Assembly: GCF_964340395.1 (NCBI RefSeq)
Contig: NC_135552.1
Coordinates: forward strand, 6,321,994-6,385,993
DNA length: 64,000 nt
From: Glandiceps talaboti
Lineage: Eukaryota > Hemichordata > Enteropneusta > Spengelidae
Direction: 5' to 3'
Part shown: positions 1 through 12,059 of the stretch, piece by piece
Layout: each line of letters opens with the position of its first letter
How positions within the stretch are numbered: position 1 is the first letter of the stretch
Position numbers and translations under genes: made by a program
Notes under the pieces: model-generated
Databases searched by the model: none
The model's input: the letters and a program-made list of their open reading frames with translations, nothing else
What the model was told of the DNA's origin: nothing

Positions 1-1234
1 TAGGAAATAACTCATCAAATTGAACTATAAATGATACTATCATTAATTAGCTGTTGATCCACTGAACTCGGCATCCAGTATATGTATCTCTAGCTCTGCA
101 TATGTGGCACTGCACTGTGACCAAAAGCTACAATATATGCAATAAATACAAAAATACATGTAGAACCCCTCATTGAAACCTAGCTCTATAGTAATGTTAC
201 CATGGATACTTCTTTTATGAAGAGACAATGTAAATAGTTTTTATACAACTTGTATGATTTGTTGCAATTTGAACTGTATGCTTTACTATACGTAAACACT
301 TGAGTCAGTGTGCGCATGTATGTGTGACTATAGTACTAGTACTAGTTGGCGAGACAGATGAAAAATAAATCTATTTTGGTTGAATACATCTACTGAAAAA
401 CAAACTATAAATTCATTAACTTTAAATTGACAGGACGTTACTATACTGATACAGGGATACCGCGCGCCGGATGTAAAAAGTTTCTCCACCGACGCGACGC
501 GACGTGGCAACTGATTAAAACTAAGGAAGTAGCGACGAAAAACATATAAAATGCTAAATGATGTTTCAACTAATAAAATGGCAAATTAGCTTCGAAAAAC
601 ATCTTCAGTGTGCAAGGGAAGTTTTTGGAAAACTTTGCGTAGTCCGATGATTTTATGTTCTACTTCTACGGTACCTGAGAGTTGATTGTTTACGTACATT
701 TGAATAATAATTTTTGTTGCAATTTTTTCGCCATTGTTGTGTCTACGTGTAGTGTGGAAAATTATCAAATACCAAAGATAATTTTATAGTGGTCAATATG
801 TCACCTTCTCACGTCAAAAAACCCACGCTGACAAAACCCGTCACCGGTATTAAAATTAACTAGCATAACTTCCTCTGTAGGTTTGAATGGTTTGTGGGCC
901 ACGTTTCGAGACTGGCAATATAGCATCCGGAGTGTGGTTAATGATACATTTCATCAACTTAGTCTAAAATTTAAAAAATAGTTCCTCTTTAAGTCATGCA
1001 TGGCAGTAAAGTTAATGTTTTTCGCAAGGACTTCTGAAACTCAATTATACGAGATTATCTTCCGTTCACCCCCTAAATCTCCAAGTGCAGTGCACAGTGC
1101 AGTGCTCAAAAAACGTCTAACACTTCACACTTCACTTCAAAAAACTTCGGGGTTTGTTTCGCGTTCGAATGTTGACAAGAGATTCAGTCTGCGCCAAAGT
1201 TTGCGTCGTAGACGTAATTCGAATTTGACCCCTC
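1..1234. other. Non-coding left edge, unique sequence
   Basis: No gene is recognised here. It holds short AT-rich frames only, a small GACGC-rich patch near 487-505, and no counterpart in units B or C. The longest open frame nearby (1,000-1,323 +) has low-complexity composition and no recognisable motif, so it is not called. Confidence 0.5.
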
Positions 1235-1861
1235 CTACCTTAAAACACGTGCAACTCTTCACCTGTGTGATATATCAAACAGGACAGATCAAAAACACGA
1301 ATCAATCACCCCTGTTCTACTGAACTTTTTTCTGTCAACTGATCAGAATGACTTGTTCCTGATACGATCCAATATATAATTATCATGTAATTTCAAACTG
1401 GTAAATGCACACAATACATACCCTTGAGTGATACGGGTCTGGTATGGAAAAATACTTTGATTGGTATTTAATTATGTAGTCAGAATCTCGGTGAGTGATC
1501 ACAATTTGTGTGTGTGGCACACAGGCGCTTGTTTCGAGAGATATGTATCAGAGTATGCTTTTATCAGAATACAATAAAATATCGATAATATAGAAGTGTT
1601 TAGCCAATTCTAAAAGGGTAAAATAACACGTGTTTCTGTGATAGCGCAAGTCCACTCACCACGAGATATAGACCTTTGTGGAATTATATATACATATCAC
1701 TGCTCTAAATTTCTATAGATGTTATTCATTAACTTCAATTTCTATCGGTGATAGGGACCGACAAATAGCTGTATGGCCAAAACAAAATTGTTTCCGGTCA
1801 GAATGGTGCGACGACGCGATTTATTTTTATTCTCAATAAAGCTGTCACTCAGTCTACTATT

Positions 1862-2560
1862 CAGGGCCGTAGCCTGACCAAATTGCCGGGGGGGGGGGGC
1901 AGAACTTTGTCTTAGAAAGGTGGATAACTTCCATAAATTTGCATGCCATGTACATAATATATATTTTAGCATACACAATTAAATATCATATGTAAGGCCA
2001 GAAAAAATAAAAATGCTGGTCAACGGGCAACCTAAACCAGCACATTGGGTACGTAGGTCGATTTCATTTTTCCACAATGCTTGTCAAGGATAAAACAAAC
2101 CATATAAAATTATATGGTACAATGATGCATTAAAATAATAGTGATAACCAACTACAATAATACTCCGAACGAGATTACCGTACACAGGATGTGGATTTCA
2201 CATGCTTAATGAGCTGTCTCTAATTAGCTCTAACCTATACAGGGAGATACTTAGCCAGCCACCTTCCATCTTGTTTTGGGAGAAAGACAATTATCACATC
2301 GATTGCTACTAATTGGAAGGAGACAACTCCAAAGGTGAAAACAAATTGAAAACAAGACAGTGTAGGAGGGTATTTAGAGGCATAAAATATCAAATCATAG
2401 ACATAATTTAAAATCTTACAATTAATACTTGAATATAAAATAAATCATACGTATTTCCGACGCACTGGCCACTGGCACAGAGTAGTAAGCCTCTTTTAAA
2501 TATATAAACATCATAATATCATTTTTGAACAGTTTTGTTTCATGAATTTAAAAATAGACC
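1862..2560 (+). mobile_element. hAT-like non-autonomous element, copy in unit A
   Basis: The left end reads CAGGGCCGTAGCCTGACCAA followed by a G-run, the style of CAGGG(C/G)CGTAGCC hAT-type termini. The body includes a segment (about 2,316-2,400) closely matching about 12,160-12,245 in the better preserved copy in unit B. No matching right terminus is visible, so the right limit is approximate. Confidence 0.4.
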
Positions 2561-3707
2561 TTGAGAAGCTTGAGAAGGGAATATGTACACCTCTCTATTC
2601 ACAGACAATAATAATTTCCAAGCTTTACAAGACAGCACCAACATGTAAAAAGCAAATACACATGGTTGAAAAATTTTTGAAAACAAAAATTTGATAGCAT
2701 CTTAACAGTAAGATGTAGGGAAATATCTGGATACTGGGATATGTCCACCTCTTATGGGGGGGGGGGGGGTTTCTAGGAGGTGACCCCCTAGAAGCTTTGG
2801 AAGTGTTTTACTCTTAAAGCCAAGTTTGGTGAATCTTATTGTTGGTTTAATGCATGAGTGACCTCTGGGCCGAGGCATTCCTAGTTTGAATTCCATGTTT
2901 GAATTTCCCATGTCACATAAAATGGGCCCGTTTGGTATAGGGGCATTAATATTGCATGTATGGTAAAGTCACTGGTATGTTAGAGAACTTTAGGTGGTCA
3001 TACCTAGTGTATAATACAAACTTGAATCTGATACATGTAGTGTCCGACATAGAAAGTATATTCATCCCTTCTGACACGTTCATACTGAAGAGACTAAAAC
3101 AATTTAGATTATAAGTTCTTTTATAAACTATCTATGGAGATTACAGTTACGAAATCTTCAAGTTCACTGCCCCAATGTGCAAGATAAGCGAAGCTCTGAT
3201 TGTGAAACAGCCAAACATTTACATGACATGTTCTGTAACTAGTGTGGTAGCTAGGTAATACATGTATATGTATAATTCTATGTATAATTATGTTTTACCC
3301 CTTACATGAAGTAATATTTAAAAAATTACGAAAGAAACAGACAAGAACAAATAAATATATGTACCACAGACCAAACGACTGGTCCCCGACATGTGTTTGA
3401 AAATGTTTGTCATAATTTGACAAGTGCCCTGGCTGGAGAGATACTAGCAGGTTGAACAGTACACTCGAACTTACATGGTCTGTCTTTTTTTTTCCATCAT
3501 CCACCTATATCCGGATTTTCTTTTTATGGTCCACCCCTAAGTGCATTACTCTAATTTCTTGGACTATTCTATTTTCAGTGAAGTTATTGCATACCGGTTA
3601 AATCTGTCCAAATCTAGAATATTCATGATCGTAAATACAAATTATACCTAATGTAGATTTTGATAAAAATACTAACAAAAAGATCACATTTTCCTCTAGG
3701 GGCAATA

Positions 3708-6700
3708 ATGAAGACGAACCGATGTTTTTGCATGGTGTTTTGCACATCAGTTATATTGGTATTGATAACCTATAATCTAGGTAAGCAGTCAATCTGATTA
3801 AAATCTGATGTAGTGAAAGCGACTAGATGTTTTTATTTACCTCTATTTCAATCGTTTTGTGTCGTTCCCACGGGAAGGCGACGATCACTCATAACAAAGC
3901 CAACGACACAAAGCGATGGAAATAAAAAAAGGTAATAAATAAAAGACATCTAGCCGCTTCCACCACATCAGATTTTAATCAGATTGCTAAGTAATATAAT
4001 GTAAGCCTATCAAACAAAATTCACATTGCGTATTTACAAGTATATTTTTTTCTCAGCGAATAAACAATGTGAACAAAACAGACCGAGTCAATGTTTGTAC
4101 CTTAATTGCAAAGAAACTACTGCAATGTACAAAATTAATCAATTTTAAGCAGGAATAGTCTGAAATCTGAAAGGTAAAGACGTTGGTCCGCTTATGTAAC
4201 ACTTGCTACTGCTTATGTAACCACTCGGTTGAGAGTATTCTAGAAGCGGACCAGAACTTTCTGGCTGACGGGAAGGAAGTGATTTGTAAATAAAATAGGT
4301 AAACAAGTAAAAGCTATGTTACAGCTAGTTTGTGCATTCACCCGTCGCTACCTCATCACCTTATATAAAAAATGTGATTACTTGTATTACCTGTGATTAA
4401 AGCTTGTGTGTCGGTTTGTACACAAATCACTTTCTCTACGTACAAGAGCAAACTGTTCTCAAGGTGTTTTTTCACTTTTACTTTCGAAATACTGTATTTT
4501 TATCAAGTTGTTGAATCCCTATTTAGTTTGACCGGTTAATTCCAGAGTTTTAGACTTAATAACACAAAAATGACCATGCAAGGAAAGTTATTTTCTGTTA
4601 CCATGTATTTCAACTTTTTATCGAGATACTATCAAGTAGAGTGATAAAGTGCTTGACAGGCACTAATGTATCATGTTTAAATTTGCTAGAAACCAATAAT
4701 TAAGTTAAAATATGTTAATTGTTAAATATTTCATTAATTTGAAATTCTGGTAAAAATGAAGAAAGCAAATCAAATTTCAAACATTTACCAGCCATAATAT
4801 GTGCAATTTTACATATTGTTGAAATACAAATTATTTTTTACCCTGACTTATAATTACCTGTGTATATTCAGCCTTCTGAGGCAATTGTTACTAATTCATC
4901 ATTACCCAATTATCCCAAAATAGTATCAATAGTGTTTTTTGCTAAGTTATGGACTTTGGCTATGATGTTTGATATAGCTTTTGTCAGTATAAACAACATT
5001 ATAACTTGTTTTATTAAACAAAAATAAACAAAAATAGACAACTACCACAACTACGTACTGTGCAATAGTCAACCAACAATTTTTGGAATAATGCCAGTAT
5101 ATATTAATTCGATTTTAAAGCTAATTATGTGAAAACAAAATGCAATATACATGTTATTTTTTATTTATTCACATAGATGTATTCAAAAGAAGCACCGACA
5201 GATATGTTATGTGTACCAAAACGTCAAAACCATTACTGAAAGTGGCGGTAAGTTTATTTCAGTTAATATGCAGTCAATACATATAAGCATGGTAGTCATA
5301 CATAGGCCATCCGATATGCAAGGAAGTACCTCACTATTTTGTCACATAAGGGCGTCCTTTGTATGTCTGAGTTAAACCCACACATCTACATCTAGTTGAA
5401 GCAATAATCTTGAGTTTTGTACATGGACACAAAAGTTGAGAAATGATGTGCCACTTTACTAACAGATTATAAACAATTGACATGAGCAGCTCATTTAACA
5501 ACTTCAACACATTTAACACATCTAACACATTTATTCTGGAATTAGAAAATAAAATGAAGCAAAGGTAAACTGAATGCCTCCTGTAACGGCAAAACCCTAG
5601 ATATTTGTTTCTACACATATTATTAGAATGCAGAATTCCAAGCTATAACTATACATGATATACATTTTGAATCCGTATTCACTTACCTACCCATCTCTGT
5701 TGTTATCTTTGTAATATGCATCGTCATCTCACTGTTGCTAAGGGCTTTGTCATCGTTGCTAGGACCAATCATGTTATGAACAATTCCTTACCTAAACACA
5801 ACAAAGAACGTTCCCATCTAATTTCAACCCAATCTGCGCAATTATTTTGGAATTATAGATTTTTTACCAAAAGGCACAAGTTTAGCCCTAATTTGCATAT
5901 TACTGATTGGATGATCATGTCATGAACAATTCTTAACATAAACAACTTGAGGAACATTTCAATCGCATTTCAGCCCAATCTGCTCTGTGGTTTTGGAGTT
6001 AAACATTTTTGACCAAAAAGATTCATTTTCATACCTAATTTGCATATCACTGTTGGGATCATCATGTTATGAACAATTATTAATCTAAACACTTCTAAGA
6101 ACTTTCCAACCGAATTTCAGACGAATGTGCTCAGTTTTGGAGTTTAATTTTTTTTTTACCAAAAATCACATTTCTTTACCCAAATCACACATCGGTGATA
6201 AGATCATTTCGATTTGAACAATTTCCCAACTAGACATCCAAGATAATACACCCACCAAATATCATGGTAATCGGTCCAGTGGTATTTGACTTTAAATTGT
6301 TTACACACACTTCCACACACACAGACAGCCAGACTGATACCTTCAGTTCAGTAGTGCTAAAACCTACACTTAACTACATTCAAACATGTGTGATTTGCTA
6401 TGGTTGATGTATGTACCAAATTATTTGAAATATGAAATTTGCATTCTTACGGAGTTCCGTTAGTTTCGTGTTAACCATAGATTTCAGCTGAAATTCTGCA
6501 TGTGTATAGAATATATAGCAATTAATTCAAATCATAAACAAGGGGTCATCATATTCCTCAAAGAGTTAAAAATCACCAAAAATGGGTAATATTACCAAAA
6601 TCTAAATTTTTATAAATGCAGACGTTCTCAAATCATTGCATATTTTACGATATGATTACAGTTTCATTCTTATTTTTCATCCCATTTTGTTTTCCCACAC

Positions 6701-8449
6701 TTACAGACGCAAATGATATCGTCAAAAAGAGTATCATCCGTTTTGAGTTATCTTGAGGGTCTATAAATAGAAGTTTGCGTTCAGAATTCTGTATCTATAG
6801 AGACTCAGACGAAATCTATTAGAATGAACTATATATTCTTATCTAAACTCTCAATAATGGTAATTGTAGATCTGTGTCCTAGAGAATACATATGGTCACC
6901 ACATTATTGTTCAGCACATGAAGCAAAATTCCCTCATGTAAAAAATGTTATTTAGGTGCATACAGATGGTACTCGCTGTAATTAAACTCTAACTTTATCA
7001 TGGTATAGAATAACTCGTCTTCTTTTGTGCTCTCTTGGAAATTTTCTTTCCAATCATATATAAAAAATAAGTAGAATTTATGTGCTAAATTATATTGAAT
7101 TTGAAGCGGGCATTCTTAAGTATTGAACACCAATATTTTTTAAATAACTTATTAAAAGTAAAAGCTATGACAACAAACTTCGAAAGACGTGCGCTTTGTT
7201 ATGGTTGATATACTAGTATGTACCACATTATATAACTTTGAAGCTTGTATTATTAAGGTATGACCTAATTATCGAAAATCATTAATTATGCAAATTACTC
7301 ATTAAAGCGAAATACCATGCCAACTGGCTTTACAGGATATGTATGCTTACTATGATTTATGTATGTATCGAATGTTGTGGAATTTGAAGTGTACATTCTG
7401 TAGATACGGCTGAATTACTGAAAATCATGAATTATGCAAATTACTCATTAAACCCTTTTTAAAATATCTTCGCTCGTAATCTATGAAACGTTTTCTGGTT
7501 TGGAGCACCGGTAAATACATATAACATTGTGGCTTTTTCGTAATTGTCGTTTGAATCAGTCGTCTTCAATTGACTTCACTTCAATTTATTTTTCCTCACT
7601 AACTATCTAGGTATCGGTCTTGTCTATTATGTTTTGCAGACAACCCCAACAGAAGCACTTTCAGTGGCAGAGTTGCATAGCAGTAGAAAGCGTTTATTAG
7701 ATGCCATATGTTACAACGAGTCACGTAGTACAATATCAAATGTCAATTTGAGAAGAACAGGAATGTTTGTAGACCACAAACACAAGTTTATATTTTGCAT
7801 AATTGCAAAGGTGGGGGCTACAAATTGGAAAAAGGCGTTCCTCAATCTCTCTGGTATGTCGTTGAAACCAAACAGAAATATTCATGATCATCGGTTTCTA
7901 TCCCTGCGTGATATGTCAAAAACTGACCAAGAATATGCGTTAAAAGAGTATGCGAAAGTGATATTTGTTCGCCATCCGTTTGAGAGACTGCTGTCGGCCT
8001 TTTTAGATAAATTTATACAAAAACCCGCGTTCTCATTTCAGGGTCGATATGGTGAACAGATTCGAAATTCGCCTTCTAATACAAAATCAAATGGCTCGAG
8101 AAAGATAACATTTGATAAGTTTGTCAATTTTGTACTCCATTATCGAGTTGACAACATTCACTGGTTACCATACACAGAATTGTGTTTACCTTGCCAAATC
8201 AAATATGACTACATCGGAACGTTCGATACATTACAATCCGACGTAGAATACATATTTGGAAAGCTGAATATAAGTCTCAACTACCCAAGCAGTGCTGGTC
8301 ATGCAACAAACAGTTCCAAACGAACTTTTGAATTCTACAGACAACTGACTCCTGGACAAATACTTAAACTTTATGACATGTATTCGGATGATTTTAAGAT
8401 TTTCCAATACAACTTTCCATATGACTACTTATCAAATTCCGCTATATGA
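3708..8449 (+). CDS. Carbohydrate sulfotransferase (HNK-1ST/CHST8-14-like), copy A
   Basis: Predicted Golgi enzyme that moves sulfate from PAPS to a glycan hydroxyl (Sulfotransfer_2 family). I read three exons: 3,708-3,780, 5,177-5,247 and 7,640-8,449. They join in phase 1 then phase 0 through GT-AG borders (donors gtaagc and gtaagt; acceptors ..cacatag and ..tttgcag), giving 317 residues. Exon 1 encodes a short N-tail and one hydrophobic anchor (VFCTSVILVLITYNL), as in type II Golgi proteins. Exon 3 holds the catalytic domain: a 5'-phosphosulfate-binding loop (AKVGATNWKKAFLNL), a 3'-phosphate-binding motif (VRHPFERLLSAF, with the Arg and Ser), then the family features HWLPYTELCLPC and GTFDTL. 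The start ATG lies 9 bases after a tttcctctag acceptor, so an upstream 5'-UTR exon is likely. The stem is short compared with vertebrate HNK-1ST. The acceptor substrate cannot be told. The family call is secure and the exon model is strong because all three copies share it. Confidence 0.88.
3790..3986. mobile_element. Hairpin MITE in intron 1, unit A
   Basis: The two ends are inverted repeats of about 75 bases (CAATCTGATTAAAATCTGAT at the left, its near reverse complement ending at 3,986), both carrying the CATCTAG(T/C)CG(C/G)TT-type segment. It starts 9 bases after the exon 1 donor and is present at the same place in all three gene copies. No open frame is inside. Confidence 0.7.
5690..6345 (-). 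repeat. Degenerate ~145-bp tandem repeat array (intron 2, unit A)
   Basis: Four diverged units are marked by ATCATGTTATGAACAATT-like cores at 5,768, 5,914, 6,061 and 6,203 (spacing 146, 147 and 142). Read on the minus strand the array begins with a TG-rich microsatellite, then TGTGTAAACAATTTAAAGTC and CCATGATATTTGGTGGGT. This is the same head and unit found on the plus strand at 58,190-58,670. Confidence 0.65.
6380..7460 (+). repeat. Degenerate 'TATGCAAATTACTCATTAAA' repeat field
   Basis: Loosely repeated blocks alternate ATGTACCAAATTAT, GAATTTGAAG.G..ATTCTTAAG, CTAATTATCGAAAATCATTA and TATGCAAATTACTCATTAAA. They flank the last sulfotransferase exon in A (also at 8,590-8,710) and recur in B and C. 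The reverse orientation appears at 49,580-50,340. Confidence 0.55.
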
Positions 8450-10277
8450 AGGACAATATTATATGCTATGTTACTACAGTCAAATTTTAGTTCTAAGTGT
8501 ACAGTAACAAAGAGAGTGTCCAGTTCGAATTTATTGGGTGTGGGTGGAGGATTCTCCTTCAAAGTGATGCTTTTTATGGTGACCCCTTCAAAAAAGTAAA
8601 AGTTGTTTACCAAATATGGTGGAATTTGAAGGGTGTATTCTGGATCTACTGCTTAATTACTGAAAGTTATTTAATTATGCAAATTACTCATGCCCTTACA
8701 GGAGGCTGGTTATAGTTTCGATTTCACATTAATTTCCGTCAGTAATGCAGAAAATTTTAGCTTTTACTAGAAAAATAGCGACAAAGGCGTTGTACACAAC
8801 AGATTTTGAAATAAATCCAAGTTATTTTATAAAGAAGTTTTACCTTTTAGTATATGTAGATATACCAAGTAGTTTTGAAGTTTTATTTTTTTACCAAATC
8901 TGCCTCCGAAGTAAGTAAAAGCCTGTAGCTGGACTGATACTTGTTCTGCTTACAAACCCTATCTACATTAATATGTTTACAGGGGATTACACACACCTTC
9001 ATCAAGGACAAAGATATCATTTTTTTGTTTAAAATTTCTTCAGCAGGTTTGTTTGTAATTCAGGTCTTGTATCCAAGTTCTTGATCTTCTCTGAATTTCT
9101 TAATATGGATCTTCAGGTACTATACCTTTGGTCAAATTCGTCATATTTTTGCATTAACTTTCAGTAACCTTGTAAGATTTCGTCTACTCTTTTTGATATT
9201 GTTCTGCAGTTATTTATGCTGAGCTAAAACTGAATTAAGGGTATCAAAGCGTATGGTTAAATTTAAGAGACCTTTAATCTAACGATGTGTAAAGTGCAAT
9301 CATCCTGCCAATTCAAAGGGTGACTTTACTTAATTCAACGTTTCTCGTGACTTGACTATATTTCTATAACCCGCAATTGAGGTTTGCAAATCACAGGTGG
9401 CAGTTTTTCAAGTCGCAAATGACAGTTGCAAGTCACAGGTCGCAGTTTTTTAAGTCGCCGTTGCTGTCCTCACTGGTCTTCCATGTATTTCTTCATCATG
9501 GCGAGTTTATTTTTAGTGGACGCCCTCTATGGTAGGATGAGAGAAAAAATCAAAACATCACTAATCATCGGTATAAATTGTCAGATGACAACCCCACCAG
9601 TGCGTATCTGAGCGAAAATTATCGTTTATTGCTGAAATTCGGGAAATCTGATAAAACACATAAATAAATAGTTCCCTTCTGACTTCCTGTCTGACTTTCT
9701 GTGAACCAGTTTTCCTTTGCCATGAAATAGACAGTTTCTGCTCTGTTATTGGGATGGATTTCTCCCTTGGCCGCCTTAAATTCTTTGTCTGTCATATTCA
9801 TGTAACTTCTTGAAATTTTTAATTTACATGAAAATAGTGTTCTACCAACTCCATACTCGGCATAACAATCATTATTACATATGTACCATTGTGTACGTTG
9901 GTGTACAGTCAAAAATAAAACCGGTATTTTCACTGGTGGCTATGCAAATGAGATAAAATGAGATAAAATAGATCCAAAAGTAAAACCAATTCCCGATGAA
10001 AATAAGCAAATAAATGCATTTTTTTAAATGCACATATGTGTCTTTCCTGTTGTTACACACTTTTTGAACAATTTTTTGTTGGTTCATAATGTATTTCACT
10101 ATTTTTCTCGACCATCGCAAGTTCTGGGGTATCAAATAACTATGCAAATTAGTGCCTTACCTATCAAATAACTATGCAAATTAGTTAGGTATTTTCACTG
10201 TTCATTATGCAAATGAGTAAACAACCTTTCGAACTACTTTATGTTTGTAAATATTGCCGGCGACCACTACTTTACAA

Positions 10278-10544
10278 ATGGAAGATATTTCGGTGGATTC
10301 TGAACATAACGATTTGTTTAATTTGAATTATTTTGAACTTTCTGAGAGTGAATTTTATTATGATCAACAACAAAATAAAGCTGACCCGAGGCACGCGCCC
10401 AGCGACTACGGCCACCGATGCTTCGTACACATCAACAACGCCCAACAAATGCAGCCGATGGGAGATCGTGCAACACAATCCTCAGGACCATCAACCAGCC
10501 AGAACGCAGTCAATCAATTCCCACAGTTATGCGGAATGTTTTGA
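10278..10544 (+). CDS. Hypothetical 88-residue acidic protein in insertion
   Basis: An open frame from ATG at 10,278 (context acaaATGG) to TGA. The N-terminal half is acidic and aromatic (EDISVDSEHNDLFNLNYFEL) and the C-terminal half is Gln/Asn/Ser-rich. No domain is recognised. It lies entirely within the insertion absent from unit C, so it may be an element-encoded or captured fragment, or a chance frame. Confidence 0.25.
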   Translation: MEDISVDSEHNDLFNLNYFELSESEFYYDQQQNKADPRHAPSDYGHRCFVHINNAQQMQPMGDRATQSSGPSTSQNAVNQFPQLCGMF

Positions 10545-11045
10545 AAATACCCGTATTAGCGGTGGATCTTTCAATTTCACATTTCATGTCGCCGGAGACA
10601 CCTCTGTCAAAGTTCTTGTCAGTGTGTTTACATTATAAAACGCTGCAGACAATCCGTAATCTTTTCCGATTCTGATGAAGACTAACTTTTATAATATTGT
10701 ACATTTTGAAAGATTTTACTGAAGTACTATTATATAGGACACTAAGAATACCACGCTGTTGAATTGTATCTGTTTCTACTACTAAAATAATCGTGTATGC
10801 ATTTCTTCTGATCGGTTTTGTGAATGAATCACAGCGGAGCTAGCTAGCGAGAGCAGGTCAACACGTAATTTGCATATCAATACTTATTGTTGTTGACAAC
10901 CAATCATCGCTCATAATTCACGTCTGTGACCTCTGCCTGACCTGAATGACATGAGCTGGTGACCTGATACATATTCATGCGAATATGTTGTTCGCCCTTC
11001 CCCACCTGCATTTTATTGCGTTTTTGGTGTACATATGTAATAATA

Positions 11046-11216
11046 ACAGAACCCCATGGCCTCGCAATGGACGGCAGGGCATACTCGTGATTCGGTTTAT
11101 TCTGCTGTATTTTCACTCGCTATCGCTCGTGAAAATACGCGGCAGAATAAACCGAATCACTCGTGAAAATAACTTCTGTACGCCCTACCGTCCATTGCGA
11201 GGCCATGGGGTTCTGT
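11046..11216. repeat. Fold-back (hairpin) of about 171 bp
   Basis: The arms ACAGAACCCCATGGCCTCGC at 11,046 and its exact reverse complement ending at 11,216 continue inward with small mismatches (AATGGACGG, AGGGC, TGATTCGGTTTATTCTGC, TATTTTCAC). The whole piece can fold into a near-complete hairpin. It occupies the right end of the 1,349-bp insertion. Confidence 0.8.
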
Positions 11217-12059
11217 CATATTATGATTTTCAATATCAGTATGTGCCGCTTGTCACACTTTGTGCACTAAACAATTAGGAAGACGTGTAGTCACTAGTCA
11301 TGTCAACGTAGTTTCTTTATTCTTAGTTCCTTTACAAGAGCTGTGACAAAAGGAGAAGGAGGAAGGCTAGAAGCAGTGTCATCATGAATAATCCACTCAT
11401 AAAGTCGACTGTAAGTATATTTGATTTTAGTTAGTAGGGTGTTATAATTATTTATCTTGACATAGGCAAAGGACATCCACTGATAGAAATAAACGAGACT
11501 GTATTAATGCGATCTCAGAGTCTATAACAAATTAAAGTTGTAACGATTTGTTTATATATATATACTTTAATGAGGACACATATTTTTGTCTTACACGAGT
11601 GTCATATCATTCTTCTCAAATTCTTATGGGTTTTTTTTATTTGCTTGCTGCCGTAAACTTGACTTTAAACGTTCAATATCTTTCTAATATCTGCAAAGTC
11701 CTGTGTGGGTATTGGGCAAAGCATTTCCTGCTTTCAATAAAGTGGGCATGTTATGGGTTTTCTTTTGTGTTTCCATATTGCAAATAATCAGCTAAGAAAA
11801 ATAATAGACAACAAATCCAGTTTACCCTTCCCGTCTGCCGGACTATTGTCGTAAACAATCATTTTGATATATTTAACATGTCCTATGTCCTAGCTTCACA
11901 GATAACATATTCCTCATTTTAGTAAATTCAATATTTTAACTACATCGCATGTCCCACTTTGACTGAAAGGTCAACAGACTCTCTCAAAGATATCGGATTC
12001 AGACCACAAGATTCCAAGCGTACTCTAGTACATGAGACGACAGTCTGCATTTCATATAT

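Larger units (their letters stand above)
1235..8900 (+). repeat. Tandem segmental duplication unit A (5'-truncated)
   Basis: Homology to unit C starts near 1,235 (at AAACACGTGCAACTCTTCAC, also at about 37,969 in C) and runs through all three sulfotransferase exons to about 8,900. The part of units B and C upstream of that point (8.9-16 kb in B, 31.8-37.9 kb in C) has no equivalent here. By eye A differs from B and C at many more sites than B and C differ from each other, so A split off earlier. It contains a hAT-like end at 1,862, a hairpin element in intron 1, and two degenerate tandem-repeat arrays. Confidence 0.75.
9875..11223. mobile_element. 1,349-bp insertion specific to unit B
   Basis: Unit C shows the uninterrupted site (CAATCATTATGATTTTC at about 32,794). 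In B the same words are split by 1,349 bp with a direct TTA at both ends (9,872-9,874 and 11,221-11,223). Inside are a short acidic open frame (10,278-10,544), several TATGCAAAT(T/G)AG words, and a terminal fold-back at 11,046-11,216. The TTA duplication would suit a PIF/Harbinger-type insertion, but the two outer ends are not inverted repeats, so the class is open. Confidence 0.65.

Noticed and set aside
1000-1323. 107-codon frame at the left end
   Set aside because: Basic, low-information composition, no domain, and it crosses the A/C homology boundary where C has no matching frame.
2702-2911. Proline-rich minus-strand frame with G-run
   Set aside because: It depends on a homopolymer run and is not kept in units B and C.
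9426-9611. Frame with a hydrophobic stretch, similar at 32,365-32,586
   Set aside because: The two copies lose a common reading frame through a one-base indel, so it is not maintained.
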